Source: Hypsibius dujardini (lineage: Eukaryota > Tardigrada > Eutardigrada > Parachela > Hypsibiidae). From it: DNA of 29,771 nucleotides. Positions 9,032-18,242 of the stretch are shown in pieces (within the stretch, counting starts at the first letter, position 1; each line of letters begins with the position of its first letter). The stretch covers positions 1-29,771 of the forward strand of contig LRSR01000005.1 of assembly GCA_001579985.1 (NCBI GenBank), written 5' to 3'. Under the pieces are notes generated by a model. That model searched no databases. It was not told the origin of the DNA and saw nothing but the letters and a program-made list of their open reading frames with translations. The position numbers and the translations under genes were made by a program.

Positions 9032-12000
9032 ATGAAGTTTCAGAATTATCTTTCCCGCTATTCCATTCCCAATCCGGGATTCAACTACCTCGATTACTAC
9101 GTGAGTTTTTTAAACACTAGAAATTATCCATTCATCGCTCTGTAATTGCATAATGCACATGCGTTAATTTATGCAGGGACTGAAAAAGATTTTAACGACC
9201 TTGGAAGCAACGACGACGTTGGATTCTGCTGAATTCGAAGCGGTCGATCGGTTTTTTCCACACTGCGACGCGGAGCTCCACAGGATTAACTGCCACTTCG
9301 ACTGTATGAAGAAGAGTTGTGCCTTTTATTTGTAGCATTCCCTAGTCGCGTCCCAATTTGAGCTTCCGTCAATATTACGACTCAACCTGCTTGTTTTAAT
9401 CAATTTAATTTCACACCATCCCATTCAAAATTCAATTTTGAATCGATGCGCATCAGCCAAATAATTTGCAGAGATCAGGGGGCGGAGCTATGCACAAATT
9501 TTCGACAGCTTCCCTCACAATTCGTTTGAGAAGCACGCATAGCTCCGCCCCCTGATTTCCGACAAATATTTGGCTGCTGCTAATCGATTTCAAATTAAAT
9601 TTATTGATGAGAGAGTTTAAAGTAAAATTTGCAGCACAATTACGCAACATCAAGCACGAATGGGAATCGCTGGATGCGAAACAGAAGAGCCTCATTGCGT
9701 ATCAGCAAGACGACATCCGGAAACTGCACATCCCTCAACTCTTTCAGCTCTACTCCACCGTTGTTCTCTTGGCCAATTACCAGTTGTTGAACGTCAAGGG
9801 CTTCGGAAAACTATTGAAACACCATGACCGGGTACACGGAATTCAAAGCGGAATTTGCGAATTTCACTTTCGTGTTTAACGTTTTGGCGGTTAATTTTGG
9901 TGTAGAAAACTGACAAAACCAACGGAAAGCTTTGGCGACAAGAGCGACTGATCATGACGGAACTTTTCACAAGTAACACTTTACCTTTGATAGCTCGACA
10001 GATTGAGGTAAGTTGCCCTAGCGAACATGAGATTTTGAATATCAGGAAAATTATAATTCCATATTTTTTTCTGCTCTAGGCCATAAAATGTTTGTAAATT
10101 CTTATAAATTTTAATGTACATACAAATCGTACGTTTTTTTGTAAAATTCTATAAATGCTTTTAAGTTGTAAGACCGGGTTCTGAAAATTATTTCACATTT
10201 TTAGCAGGAAAAGAAGACCATTGGTCAATTGGCAAGGGAACATGTATACAACAAAACGAAATCATCAAATTGCTGCCACTGATTGTTGTTTTTAGGTTTG
10301 ACCAATAATAAAAGTGCTTAGTTAGTGGCCCTCGATTATTATTACTCTTTACGGGAAACGATAAAGCTTTATTCAGTGATTTCACGTATTTCTGCAACTT
10401 TTATGTAAATATTATCACAGCGCAGGCGAATAAGTCATTTCATGTGTGAGTGTGCGTGTTAGCGTTCGATTCCTGTAGAGATCTTTTTTGTTTTCATTTT
10501 TACTCGTCATTTAGGGTTACAAGGCCTTACAAAATAAGTTCGAAATCCGCCTTACAAATTTCTTAATTATTAAGTAAGGAAGCAATGAGTTTTTTTGTAA
10601 GACATTTTTTCGTATGCTTAATATTTACTATGATTGCTTTCTGCGTACGTAAATTTTGAGATGGTAAAAACTGAAATTAGTCAACTAAAGTTTAGTTACT
10701 TTCAGTAACTACAATTTTTAGCTTAAATTTAATCGAAATTAGCTGGTAATTTAGTGGTTTTTTTATTTTTTTTTCCAGTCAAATTTTCAGTAACTAAAAT
10801 CTATAGCTTAATGTTTTAGTTAACTAAAAAATTATTAAAAAAAGATTTTAATCCAGTTTTGGTTTAATCATTTTTTTAAAATTTAGTTTGGTTTTGCTAT
10901 CTCCACGTACATTAAGCATTTAGGTCAGAGGTTGTTCGCTCTCTACCAGGCTTTTATTGCTTTTAGAACGCTTTGACGGAGCTCCTGGAGTTCCACAGTT
11001 ACAGTGCAGTTCATCGATCTGAAGGACACAGGGTAGGACAGGTGCCGTTTGCTCGCGATCTCAAGGGACACTTTCCTGCCCTACCCGTAAAATTTAACCA
11101 ACCTGGGCCGTGCCTATTCAGTTCAGTTCACCGAATCACCACTGTAGGGACAAATACAGTATAAGTCCTCATATTTTGCGTACGTCACAGTGCCATTTCA
11201 ACTCCACTGCCTCATTCTTTCTCTGCTCCTTTGAGCGGCTCCGATCCGCGGTGCAGAGCCGAACTGCTAGTGACTCAAAGCAAAGCAAAGAAATGCCTTC
11301 CTGCCCTCTCAGAACTAGCTTTCTAGATCAATTTCGTCTTCATCCTCATCGTCGTCAAAACAAACTGTCCCACTAATCTCATGCTGGTCACGTTTTATTC
11401 ATTTTTAGGATTGGGATTTCGCAATTTCTCCATCTTTGACTGAATTCGCTTTTCTCCTCTCACCTTGTAATTTTTCGAACGACATTTTGTGGCGTTTGCA
11501 GAAACTCCGAAGTCATCCGGAGCGAGCTCGGAAGTCATCCGGAGCGAACTCCGAAGTCATCCGGAGCGAGCTCGGAATGAATCCTTCTTTCCTTCCTCTG
11601 CGACGAAAGTTGCAGTGTTCCGCAGAAATGTGCCGCTGATTGGAATATTTTCATCCTGCGCATCTCGTAGGAAGTCCAAAGTTCCCGCGTCAACTTCCGG
11701 GTACTTGAGACCGCGTGAAGCCCTTTTCTTGCGAGGACTCTTCGTCTCCAGGCTTTGCCGGTGCCGTGCAATATACTGTATTGCCTGTCTAGAGACCGAA
11801 TATTTGTCGCCAATTCGCCCGTAATCTGCTCCCGCGCGTAATCTGCTCCCGCGCGTAATCTGCTCCCGCGTCAATCGCGAGAAGAATCTTCCCTTTCGTA
11901 GACAGGGTCAAGCGCTTGCTACATTTTCGCTCGTACCGGGAATCATCCGGCTTCGATTCCCACCACTTTCGCTTGCATCGGGGATTAGCCATAACAGACA

Positions 12001-15000
12001 CAAGAATGCTTGGATGCTTAAATTTATATTTAAATTTAAATTTAAAAGTAGAAGCTGGAAAATGTTGAAAATGCAACGGTCGCCAGTGTGTGACACTGTG
12101 ATGTGTAATTGCGTAATAGGGTCGGCTCGGCTCTAAACAACCCGTGAGCGTGAGCCGCTCATACCAAACGAGTGAAACTGAATTGAATTGAACGTCGGTT
12201 TGAAAAAGAGCTGTGACGTACGCAAAATATGACTTATACTGTATACGGAAAAGTACAACTGTACAATCAATCAATCGAGCACAAGTAAGCTGTATGAAAT
12301 GAGCCAATCAGAGAAGAGTGGATCAGATTGAACGTTCAATCGAGTGCAGGGCCATAACGAAAGAGGCGGGGCTCAGCTGTCCCTTCAGATCGCGAGCATA
12401 CGGTAACGTCTTCGATTGCACGTACCGTTCATAAAAAGTCTCATATTGTCTCATATATTAAAGCATGTCTAACCTACATCTCTTTCTATGATTCATTTCG
12501 CAGGAAATACGGAAGACTTATGCGACGGCAGTTGTCATCACAAAACTCGTGTACTTCCGGATGGGTTGTTTCTTCACCATACTACTCCTTCTGTTGGCGA
12601 CTGTTATTGCAATCGGTACGAAGTCAGAACGTAAAAAATAATAATAAAAAAAGTAATAATAAAAAATTTTTAATAAAAAAAATTTAATTTTTTTTAAAAA
12701 ATTAAATAAAAATTAATAATAATAAAAAGTAAATAAAAAAACACAATTAAAAAAAAATCAGTTTAGATTTAAGCTTCAACGCTTCTTTATCTTGGCATTA
12801 TTATAGGATGCTATAGTGGACTGCCGTTTCACGAGGTGTTAGCCGAGCGAAATGCAACGAGCGTCATCAACAACAACCGCACCCATTTTGTCAAGATTCG
12901 GGAGCTTGAGAGAGTCGACTGGCACGTCGTGGTGCGACTCTATCGAGGACCCGCGTCCTTCGTGGCGATGTTCCTCCTGCTGGCCCTCAACATTAGCTGC
13001 TGGAAACGCGCTAAGGTGGACCCGGATTTGATCTTTGGGTTTGGCTCGGGATTTTGGCTGTCTCAATACCAGATCTTTGAGGTGAAAACCGTCAACGAAC
13101 TTTGCAAGGTCCGAAAAACACTTTCGATGCCTTTTTCGGACTTTATTTAGGTCTTAATTTGTTCCACATTTAGTGCTCCTAATTTGTCCCGCATTTGGTG
13201 CTCTTAATTTGTCCCGCATTTAGTGCTCTTAATTTGTTCCACATTTGGTGCTCTTAATTTGAGAGACCAAATACAGAGTAAATAGAAGTAGGATACTAAA
13301 TGAATAATAAATTTAAAATAAAATATTGATAAATAAATAACTATATAATCAAGTAAAGAACAATTCTGTTTACATAAAAAATAAGCAAAATTATAAAATT
13401 TAATGTAAATATAAACATATCTTGATCTGTTTGGCGTTTTTCCAGTTTGGAACTTGCTCGGGCATTTTGTGGTGCATCTGCCTGCTCTTCTACTTCCACA
13501 GTGATGAATTGGGCGTGTCGGAAAACGTCATTCCCCTCGTTGTGCTGGGGATGTTTGCCGCCTTTTTCTTCAATCCCTCGCCGTTCTTACTGTCCGCTCG
13601 ACGATGGGTGGCACGCACTATCGTCAGTCAAAAAGCACACAAATTCAATGTCTTCATTTTTGATCTCCATGGACAGTAATTGCATGTATAAATTCTTTGT
13701 TTTTGGTAGGGGCGAGTTGTGACGTCACCCTTTGGCGTGGAAGGCTTTGCCGAATCTTTCGTCGGCGACCAATTGGTCAGTCTGGGGCAGGGCCTGCAAG
13801 ATATGGAATATCTTGTTTGTTTTTACGCTCTCGAGGCACAATGGAAAATTGGCGACTCCTATACAAGTACGGATAAACGGCTTCTTCCATTTAAGAAATG
13901 CACCTTTTTAGGATTAAAAAGTAGTTAAAGTTTCTAATAGACAACACTTGATAATTTTGATCGAAAACGCAATTTTTTATAATACGAGTAAAAAGCCTTC
14001 GAAATAACTATCGCAGTTTCGCTTACTTCGAGCAGTAGTTTTGCTAATAAAAACCTTTTCAAATATCTTCTTCTGATTTAATCTAAAATAAATTTTCAAT
14101 TTGTCAATTCAATTTCTGTCTAAAAATTGAGTTGACGCGTTTTGACACTGCCCCGCTCAAAATGTAATTTGAAACTGATGAATCAATTTGTAAATAATAT
14201 AGAGCAGGCAAACAAATGGGGGAAAATGAAACATGTGCGAAAGGACAAAAAGCGACTTATTACTAAAATTTCATATCAAACTAACGTAAATTCGACTACC
14301 TAAACCCCGGCAAGGAGCTGTCCCAAAACTCTGATAATTACCACATCCATTTGAAGTCTTTATTCGCAGCTTTTAAGACCGCTAGGGTATTTGTTGCGTA
14401 TTAAAGGAATGGTTTTACATGAAAACGGGAATGCAATTTAAGAATGTGCTCTTTGGTTAATTCAGTAAATTCATTGAAATTTGATGATTCTAGCACAACC
14501 GGGAGTTTGTTCGTCCAGCCACAACACACTGAGTCCATTAGTGGCGGCCCTGCCGTCGTGGTTTCGGTTCGCCCAATGCCTCCGCTGCTACTACGACACC
14601 AAGTTGGCCTTTCCCCATCTGGTCAATGCCGGGAAATACAGCGCCTCCATTTTCGTGCTCATTTTCACCACCCTCAACACCATCCAACGCGGTGAGAGAA
14701 AAAGGGTAATTGAATTTGTGGAACTTGATAAGGAACAAAATATTCCATTGACGGTTGCAGAGGAATTTCCAGCCAACGATCAGGTCCTCGACAGGCCAGT
14801 CTATCTCCTGTGGATTCTTTGTGCGGTGATTAATTCCTGCTACACTTTTTACTGGGACGTCTACATGGACTGGGGCCTGGAACTGCACAAAAAGACACGC
14901 CCAAAGGGACTCAAATTTCATCACATTACCATCTACTACCTGGCCATCGTTGAAGACCTCCTTCTTCGGTTCGCTTGGAGCATCACTATCGCGGTGGACG

Positions 15001-15887
15001 GGCTGCTTGAGAAAGAGATTACTCTGTCCATTTTGGCTGCCGCTGAAATTTTCAGGTAATTGATTGACTCCGATAGTGGAAGGTTCCTGTCACGTGTGAA
15101 TGTGTACCGTAATCTCCCGATCTGAAGGGACCCTTTTTTGCCCTACCAGTTAATTTGATCCACCCCGGATCTTATCTGTTCATCACCGTTTCTTATTGTT
15201 AACCTACAATCACTCAATCAATCAACTGATCCAATGTATGCGTCAAGGAATTCCGCTTAATCAATCAATCAATCAATCGCTGCCAACTTGGTTTTAAATT
15301 TCCACCAATCACGACACAGTGAATCCAGTTGAACAGTCAACCGATGATTGGAGGGGGTGGGGCTTAACTGTTCCTTGAGATCGGGAGATTGCGGTAGGGC
15401 GCCATTCACATATTACGCAATCAAAGATGGTCTGACACTTCATTACTCACCAGTATAATAGGCCCCGCCCTCCAGTATGATTTTGATTATCTGGGTAGGT
15501 GGGCGGTTGAAAAAGGCCATTTTTTGATTACGAAATATGTGAATGACCCCCTGGGCCTGCCAGCTTGCATTTTTTAAATCGGCCCATATCTCCGCCCCCG
15601 AAAATCGGAAAAATAATTGGCTGATGTCAATCGCTTCCAAACTTAATTCTTAACTGGGCGATCTACAGAAGGGATTTTACAAAAAATGGACAACATGAAA
15701 AAAATAAGTTTTATGTTAAAGGCGTTTTATTTGGAACGTCTTCCGCGTGGAGGACGAGCACGTGATCAGTTACAAGTTCCGCACACCCAGTCCTTGGCTT
15801 CCCAAGCACGAAGAAGACGTCGAGGCGAGTCGCCATCAACCCGGCGCAATCGCTCAGCACAAGAACAATGATCCTTCGCAGAAGTGA
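9032..15887 (+). CDS. XPR1-like phosphate exporter (SPX-EXS protein)
   Basis: Ten exons: 9032-9100, 9177-9303, 9623-9831, 9906-10007, 12504-12615, 12807-13081, 13446-13622, 13710-13866, 14494-15055, 15722-15887 (TGA). All phases match, giving ~651 aa (human XPR1 is 696). Family role: multipass plasma-membrane exporter of inorganic phosphate, gated by inositol pyrophosphates bound to SPX. SPX spans residues 1-~165; Tyr22, Lys26, Lys128 and Lys131 fall at family ligand positions, but the following Lys is His132. Membrane helices start near 190 (CFFTILLLLLATVIAI). The EXS region includes WFRFAQCLRCYYDTK, AFPHLVNAGKYS and SSCYT-like NSCYTFYWDVYMDWGL. The C-tail is short. Exon 3 could instead begin at 9635; 9623 keeps the family-like KFAAQLRN. 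Exon 7 has a weak donor (GTCAGT). Intron 4 (2.5 kb) carries nested transposons. Confidence 0.93.
9423..9602. mobile_element. Palindromic MITE, 'GGGGGCGGAGCTATG' family, in XPR1-like intron 2
   Basis: The left arm (AAATTCAATTTTGAATCGAT, then ATCAGCCAAATAATTTG and GGGGGCGGAGCTATGC) is mirrored by the right arm (GCATAGCTCCGCCCCCTGAT ... AAATATTTGGCTG ... ATCGATTTCAAATTAAATTT). The insertion ends about 20-30 bases before exon 3, so it has displaced or replaced the normal pyrimidine tract and branch region of that acceptor. Confidence 0.75.
11510..11575 (+). repeat. 22-bp tandem repeat x3 in the pogo remnant
   Basis: Three copies of GAAGTCATCCGGAGCGARCT plus CG or CC stand head to tail. They lie beyond the last recognisable transposase residues. 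Confidence 0.85.
11557..11992 (-). pseudogene. Transposase N-terminal fragment, Tigger/pogo (CENP-B HTH), frameshifted
   Basis: From an ATG at 11992 the frame reads a basic start and RLTLSTKGKILLAIDAGADY, then shifts. The continuation GRIGDKYSVSRQAIQYI, then basic KSPRKKRASRGLKYPEV and IPISGTFL, lies in another frame. This order (Lys/Arg-rich lead, HTH, KYPEVD-like block, PISG) is that of Tigger/pogo transposase N-termini. The shift falls on a triple 17-bp repeat (units of GTAATCTGCTCCCGCGC on plus, 11821-11870), so slippage adding 34 bases is the likely cause. Further on, a 22-bp unit repeated three times (about 11510-11575) ends the recognisable part. No DDE/D catalytic region follows. Confidence 0.75.
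13151..13262 (+). repeat. 25-bp tandem repeat in XPR1-like intron 6
   Basis: About 4.3 copies of a 25-base unit of the form CTTAATTTGTYCCRCATTTR plus GTGCT, alternating between two variants (TTCCACATTTA/G and TCCCGCATTTA/G). Confidence 0.9.
15107..15394. mobile_element. TA-flanked MITE, 'CCGTAATC' family, in XPR1-like intron 9
   Basis: The 288-bp element starts CCGTAATCTCCCGATCTGAA and ends inverted ...TTGAGATCGGGAGATTGCGG. TA lies outside both ends (15105-15106, 15395-15396). Inner landmarks are CACCCCGGATCTTATCTG, a CAATCAATCAAT run and CCAATCACGACACAGTGAAT. The copy at 17918-18197 is the same family in the opposite orientation. Confidence 0.85.
15575..15655. mobile_element. One arm of a 'GGGGGCGGAGCTATG' MITE
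   Basis: CATATCTCCGCCCCCGAAAA, AATAATTGGCTGATGTCAAT and CGCTTCCAAACTTAATT match the right arm of the 9423-9602 copy. A convincing left arm is not found. It lies in XPR1-like intron 9, just before the last exon. Confidence 0.45.
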
Positions 15888-16189
15888 CCAGAGAATCTCG
15901 TCGTCTACTGGGCTGTTTTTTCTTCTGTCTTGATGAGCAGCTTCATTTTGGCTGGAATTTCACCCACTTAAGGCGTGCTTTGATCGGCACTCGCAGTACT
16001 GCGGAATTCACTCACTGGTCCATCCATTCAAAGCATGGCAACAAGTGCTTGAAAATTGTCATTTTATCGCAGCTAAGCACGCTCCATTTTTTTGCCATTT
16101 CGCTACGACTTTCTTGATCATAAATGTAGCTTAAATTTCGATTTTGAAACATGCATTTAAAACTTGTGTTTTAACACTTTTCCACATTA

Positions 16190-16866
16190 AATTCAATTTG
16201 AAGTCCAGCGCCAAATTTTCTTCAGATCTGGCCCAGATCTGGTGAAATCCCATAAACGATCTCACGAGATCTGACGAAATTAACATATTATTCTTGGCAA
16301 GAGTGTTTGGGTCAGAAATCCGGCAGTTCTCGCCAGAAAGCTCTTAAAAGTCTCTGACGAGATCTCAGCCAGATCTCACCAGAATGACCAGCTACAAATT
16401 CACAACAGAAATATCTCGTGCATTTCTGGCAAGGAATTTCGCGTGTAATTCTGGCCAGAAAGTTTTGTGTAAATTCTAACTAGAAAATCCTCTTGTAATT
16501 CTGCTCAAAATTCAGCAGAGATTTTTCGCGCATGAGTCTCGTGTGATTCTCACCGAATTCTCACTTGCTTCTGGCCAGAAAGTCCGAATAAATCTCGTGA
16601 GGAGCTTTCTCACCAATTCTTGCCGGATCTTTGGTATTCTGGGCCAGTTCTGAAGCAGATCTCATGAGAAGATGCTTTCTCACGTAGTCTGGTCAGAAAG
16701 TTTGGCGCTGGGAGTCGATCCGCATCAGCCGAATATTTTTCAGGTCTTAGGGGCCAGCTCTGGAAAGCTACGCTCGAATTTCTTGTCCTTTTTGAGAAAT
16801 ACACACAACTCCGCCCCCTGACACCTGAAAAATATTGAGCTAATGCCGATCGACTCTAAATTGAAT
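16190..16866. mobile_element. 'GGGGGCGGAGCTATG' MITE interrupted by a nested element
   Basis: The left arm start AAATTCAATTTGAAGT (to 16204) continues at 16712 as GAGTCGATCCGCATCAGCCG and AATATTTTTCAGG. The right arm has CTCCGCCCCCTGACACCTGA, AAAATATTGAGC and CGATCGACTCTAAATTGAAT. Without 16205-16711 it reads like the 9423-9602 copy. Confidence 0.6.
16205..16711. mobile_element. Nested ~507-bp element rich in 'AGATCTCACCAG / GCCAGAAAG' motifs
   Basis: The ends are inverted: CCAGCGCCAAATTTTCT at 16205 and ...AGAAAGTTTGGCGCTGG to 16711. They are flanked by AAGT (16201-16204) and GAGT (16712-16715), a 4-bp duplication with one mismatch. The body repeats short motifs such as AGATCTCACCAGA, GCCAGAAAG and CTCGTGTGATTCT on both strands. 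No coding capacity is seen and the superfamily is unknown. Confidence 0.55.
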
Positions 16867-17271
16867 TTGGCATAAGAAAAAATAAAAATACATGTTTTGA
16901 ATGTATTTTTAAAAATCGAAATACTTTACAATGAAAATAAAGGAAAATAGTGAGCGTTCAATCAATCAAGCGACTGCTCACAGCACAACCTCGCTGGGAA
17001 GTCTTTTTCTTCCTTATTCTTTTCTGAAACCGGTAATGTGAATTCCACGCGGAGACCTCAATGATAAATCACGATAAGTGGACAACTATTTGTAAAAACA
17101 AAATTCACACCAATCGGGAGGGAAAATCTCCATTACTGCCCGAGTCATGTATGAACAAAGAAATGAGGATAACATTTCCATAAGAAAAGCTGATCGAAGT
17201 TTGGCTGCGAAGATTATTAAGACAAGAGCGAAGATTGATTGCGGATATTCTTTTGAAATTTGGTCTCTTGA

Positions 17272-17577
17272 TTATTTTGGATTGCCTTTCCCGTCTGGTC
17301 GGTGGAGCGTCCATACACCGCCGCTATCAAGTCCAAAGTCGTGGGATGCCACGACGTTGAAGCCTTGCTGCTCCAACACGGCGAGGACCATGGGGATGTT
17401 GGCCGGCGTGACGTACTTGGTGGCGCTCCATTTGACGGCGCCGATCAACTTGTTGGCTTGTCCTTCATCGTACACTCGATCCCGGAGCGAGTCCAGCACA
17501 CTGGCATCTGAACAGGTGGTCTCGACTGTGCAGGGGCCTTTGGTTCCCTTCGTCGTGGTCACGAGTACGTAGGGCAT
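17272..17577 (-). CDS. GTP cyclohydrolase I feedback regulatory protein (GFRP) homologue
   Basis: A single-exon frame of 101 aa, against ~84 in mammals. It begins MPYVLVTTT and has GPCTVE, a Y-containing centre (KYVTPANIP), VLAVLEQQGFNVVASHDFG and the end VWTLHRPDG. These match in order the GFRP pattern (MPYLL.ST, GPT.V, PP..VL..LE..GF.V, G..LVW.LH). In that family the protein forms a pentamer on GTP cyclohydrolase I and mediates inhibition by tetrahydrobiopterin and activation by phenylalanine. The extra length lies in the middle (GQANKLIGAVKWSA region) and the C-terminal tail. The ATG is preceded by CCCTTTAG|A, an acceptor-like junction, so a 5' UTR intron or spliced leader is possible. A broken second copy lies at 20975-21125. 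The call was made by eye from conserved positions. Confidence 0.75.
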   Translation of the reverse strand: MPYVLVTTTKGTKGPCTVETTCSDASVLDSLRDRVYDEGQANKLIGAVKWSATKYVTPANIPMVLAVLEQQGFNVVASHDFGLDSGGVWTLHRPDGKGNPK

Positions 17578-17917
17578 TCTAAAGGGTTGAGAATATCGCG
17601 CAGGAATGTTATGCCGAGCTGCGAGGAATTAATTGTGCGACACTGTGAGAGCCTGCTGTTAATTATTGGTAAATAAAATATACCCTAAAGAGAATAAATT
17701 GTATAGGAAATCTGATGTGTGTACCTAGTACCTACTTACGTACCATTCTAAGGGTTGGACCAATACATGCCGTATCTATCGCTGTAGAGTATGCGCATGG
17801 CCAAAAGTAACGCTCCCTCATGAAATCATCCTAATCGCGACATGTCGTCTTAACTTTGATAGCATTTTATCATTACCAGTCAGTTACGCAGCCCGATTCC
17901 GACTTTGAGTTTATGTA

Positions 17918-18197
17918 CCGTATTCCCCCGATCTCAAGGGACAGTTTAGCCCCACCCCCACCAGTCAGCGGTTGACTGTTCAATCGGATTCACTGTGTCG
18001 TGATTGGTTGAAATTTAAGACCAACTTGGCAGCGATTGATTGATTGATTAAGCGGGATTTTTTGACGAACACATTAAATCAGTTGATTGATTGATTGTAG
18101 GTAAACAATAGCAAACGGTGATGAACAGATAAGATCCGGGGTGGATCGAATTAACTGGTAGGGCAAAAAAGTGTCCCTTGAGATCGGGGGATTACGG
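17918..18197. mobile_element. TA-flanked MITE, 'CCGTAATC' family
   Basis: The 280-bp element starts CCGTATTCCCCCGATCTCAA and ends inverted ...TTGAGATCGGGGGATTACGG. TA flanks both sides (17916-17917, 18198-18199). Inverted, its body follows the 15107-15394 copy block by block: TTGACTGTTCAATCGGATTC, GATTGATTGATTAAGCGG, AACAGATAAGATCCGGGGTG. Confidence 0.88.
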
Positions 18198-18242
18198 TAC
18201 ATACTGTGTCATGTGTCTATACGCTTCTGTTTAGACAGAATA

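Larger units (their letters stand above)
11157..12241 (-). mobile_element. Pogo/Tigger-type DNA transposon (Tc1/mariner superfamily), decayed
   Basis: The ends are inverted: CAGTATAAGTCCTCATATTT at 11157 and ...AAATATGACTTATACTG to 12241, each followed outward by TA (11155-11156, 12242-12243). The start CAGTATAA is like that of Drosophila pogo. Internally, on the minus strand, the remains of a CENP-B-like helix-turn-helix transposase N-terminus can be read (see 11557-11992). The catalytic DDD domain is missing, so this 1085-bp copy cannot move by itself. It is inserted in an older MITE within XPR1-like intron 4. Confidence 0.8.
11045..12404. mobile_element. TA-type MITE ('CCGTA...GATCTCAAGGGACA' family), split by a pogo insertion
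   Basis: Left end CCGTTTGCTCGCGATCTCAA (from 11045) and right end inverted ...TTCAGATCGCGAGCATACGG (to 12404) are terminal inverted repeats. TA follows the right end (12405-12406); the left flank is TG, a likely decayed TA. Inner landmarks (GGGACAC...CTGCCCTACC; GGGCTCAGCTGTCCC) match the intact relatives at 15107-15394 and 17918-18197. The pogo-like element 11157-12241 sits inside. The whole nest occupies XPR1-like intron 4. Confidence 0.7.
15888..17271. other. Intergenic region between XPR1-like and GFRP genes (convergent)
   Basis: No exon is recognised. It is the shared 3' side of two converging genes. Most of it is a MITE (16190-16866) with another element (16205-16711) inserted into its left arm. 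The remaining ~400 bases before 17271 are unremarkable AT-rich sequence. Confidence 0.5.

Noticed and set aside
12836-13150. Reading XPR1-like exon 6 through to the stop at 13150 as a separate small gene
   Set aside because: The frame matches the family only to ...QIFE (13081) and a GT donor follows. Joining to 13446 restores the family's FE...GILWC spacing exactly.
14538-14924. 128-codon minus-strand frame at 14538-14924
   Set aside because: It is antisense to the large EXS exon of the XPR1-like gene, which has clear protein-family matches on the plus strand.
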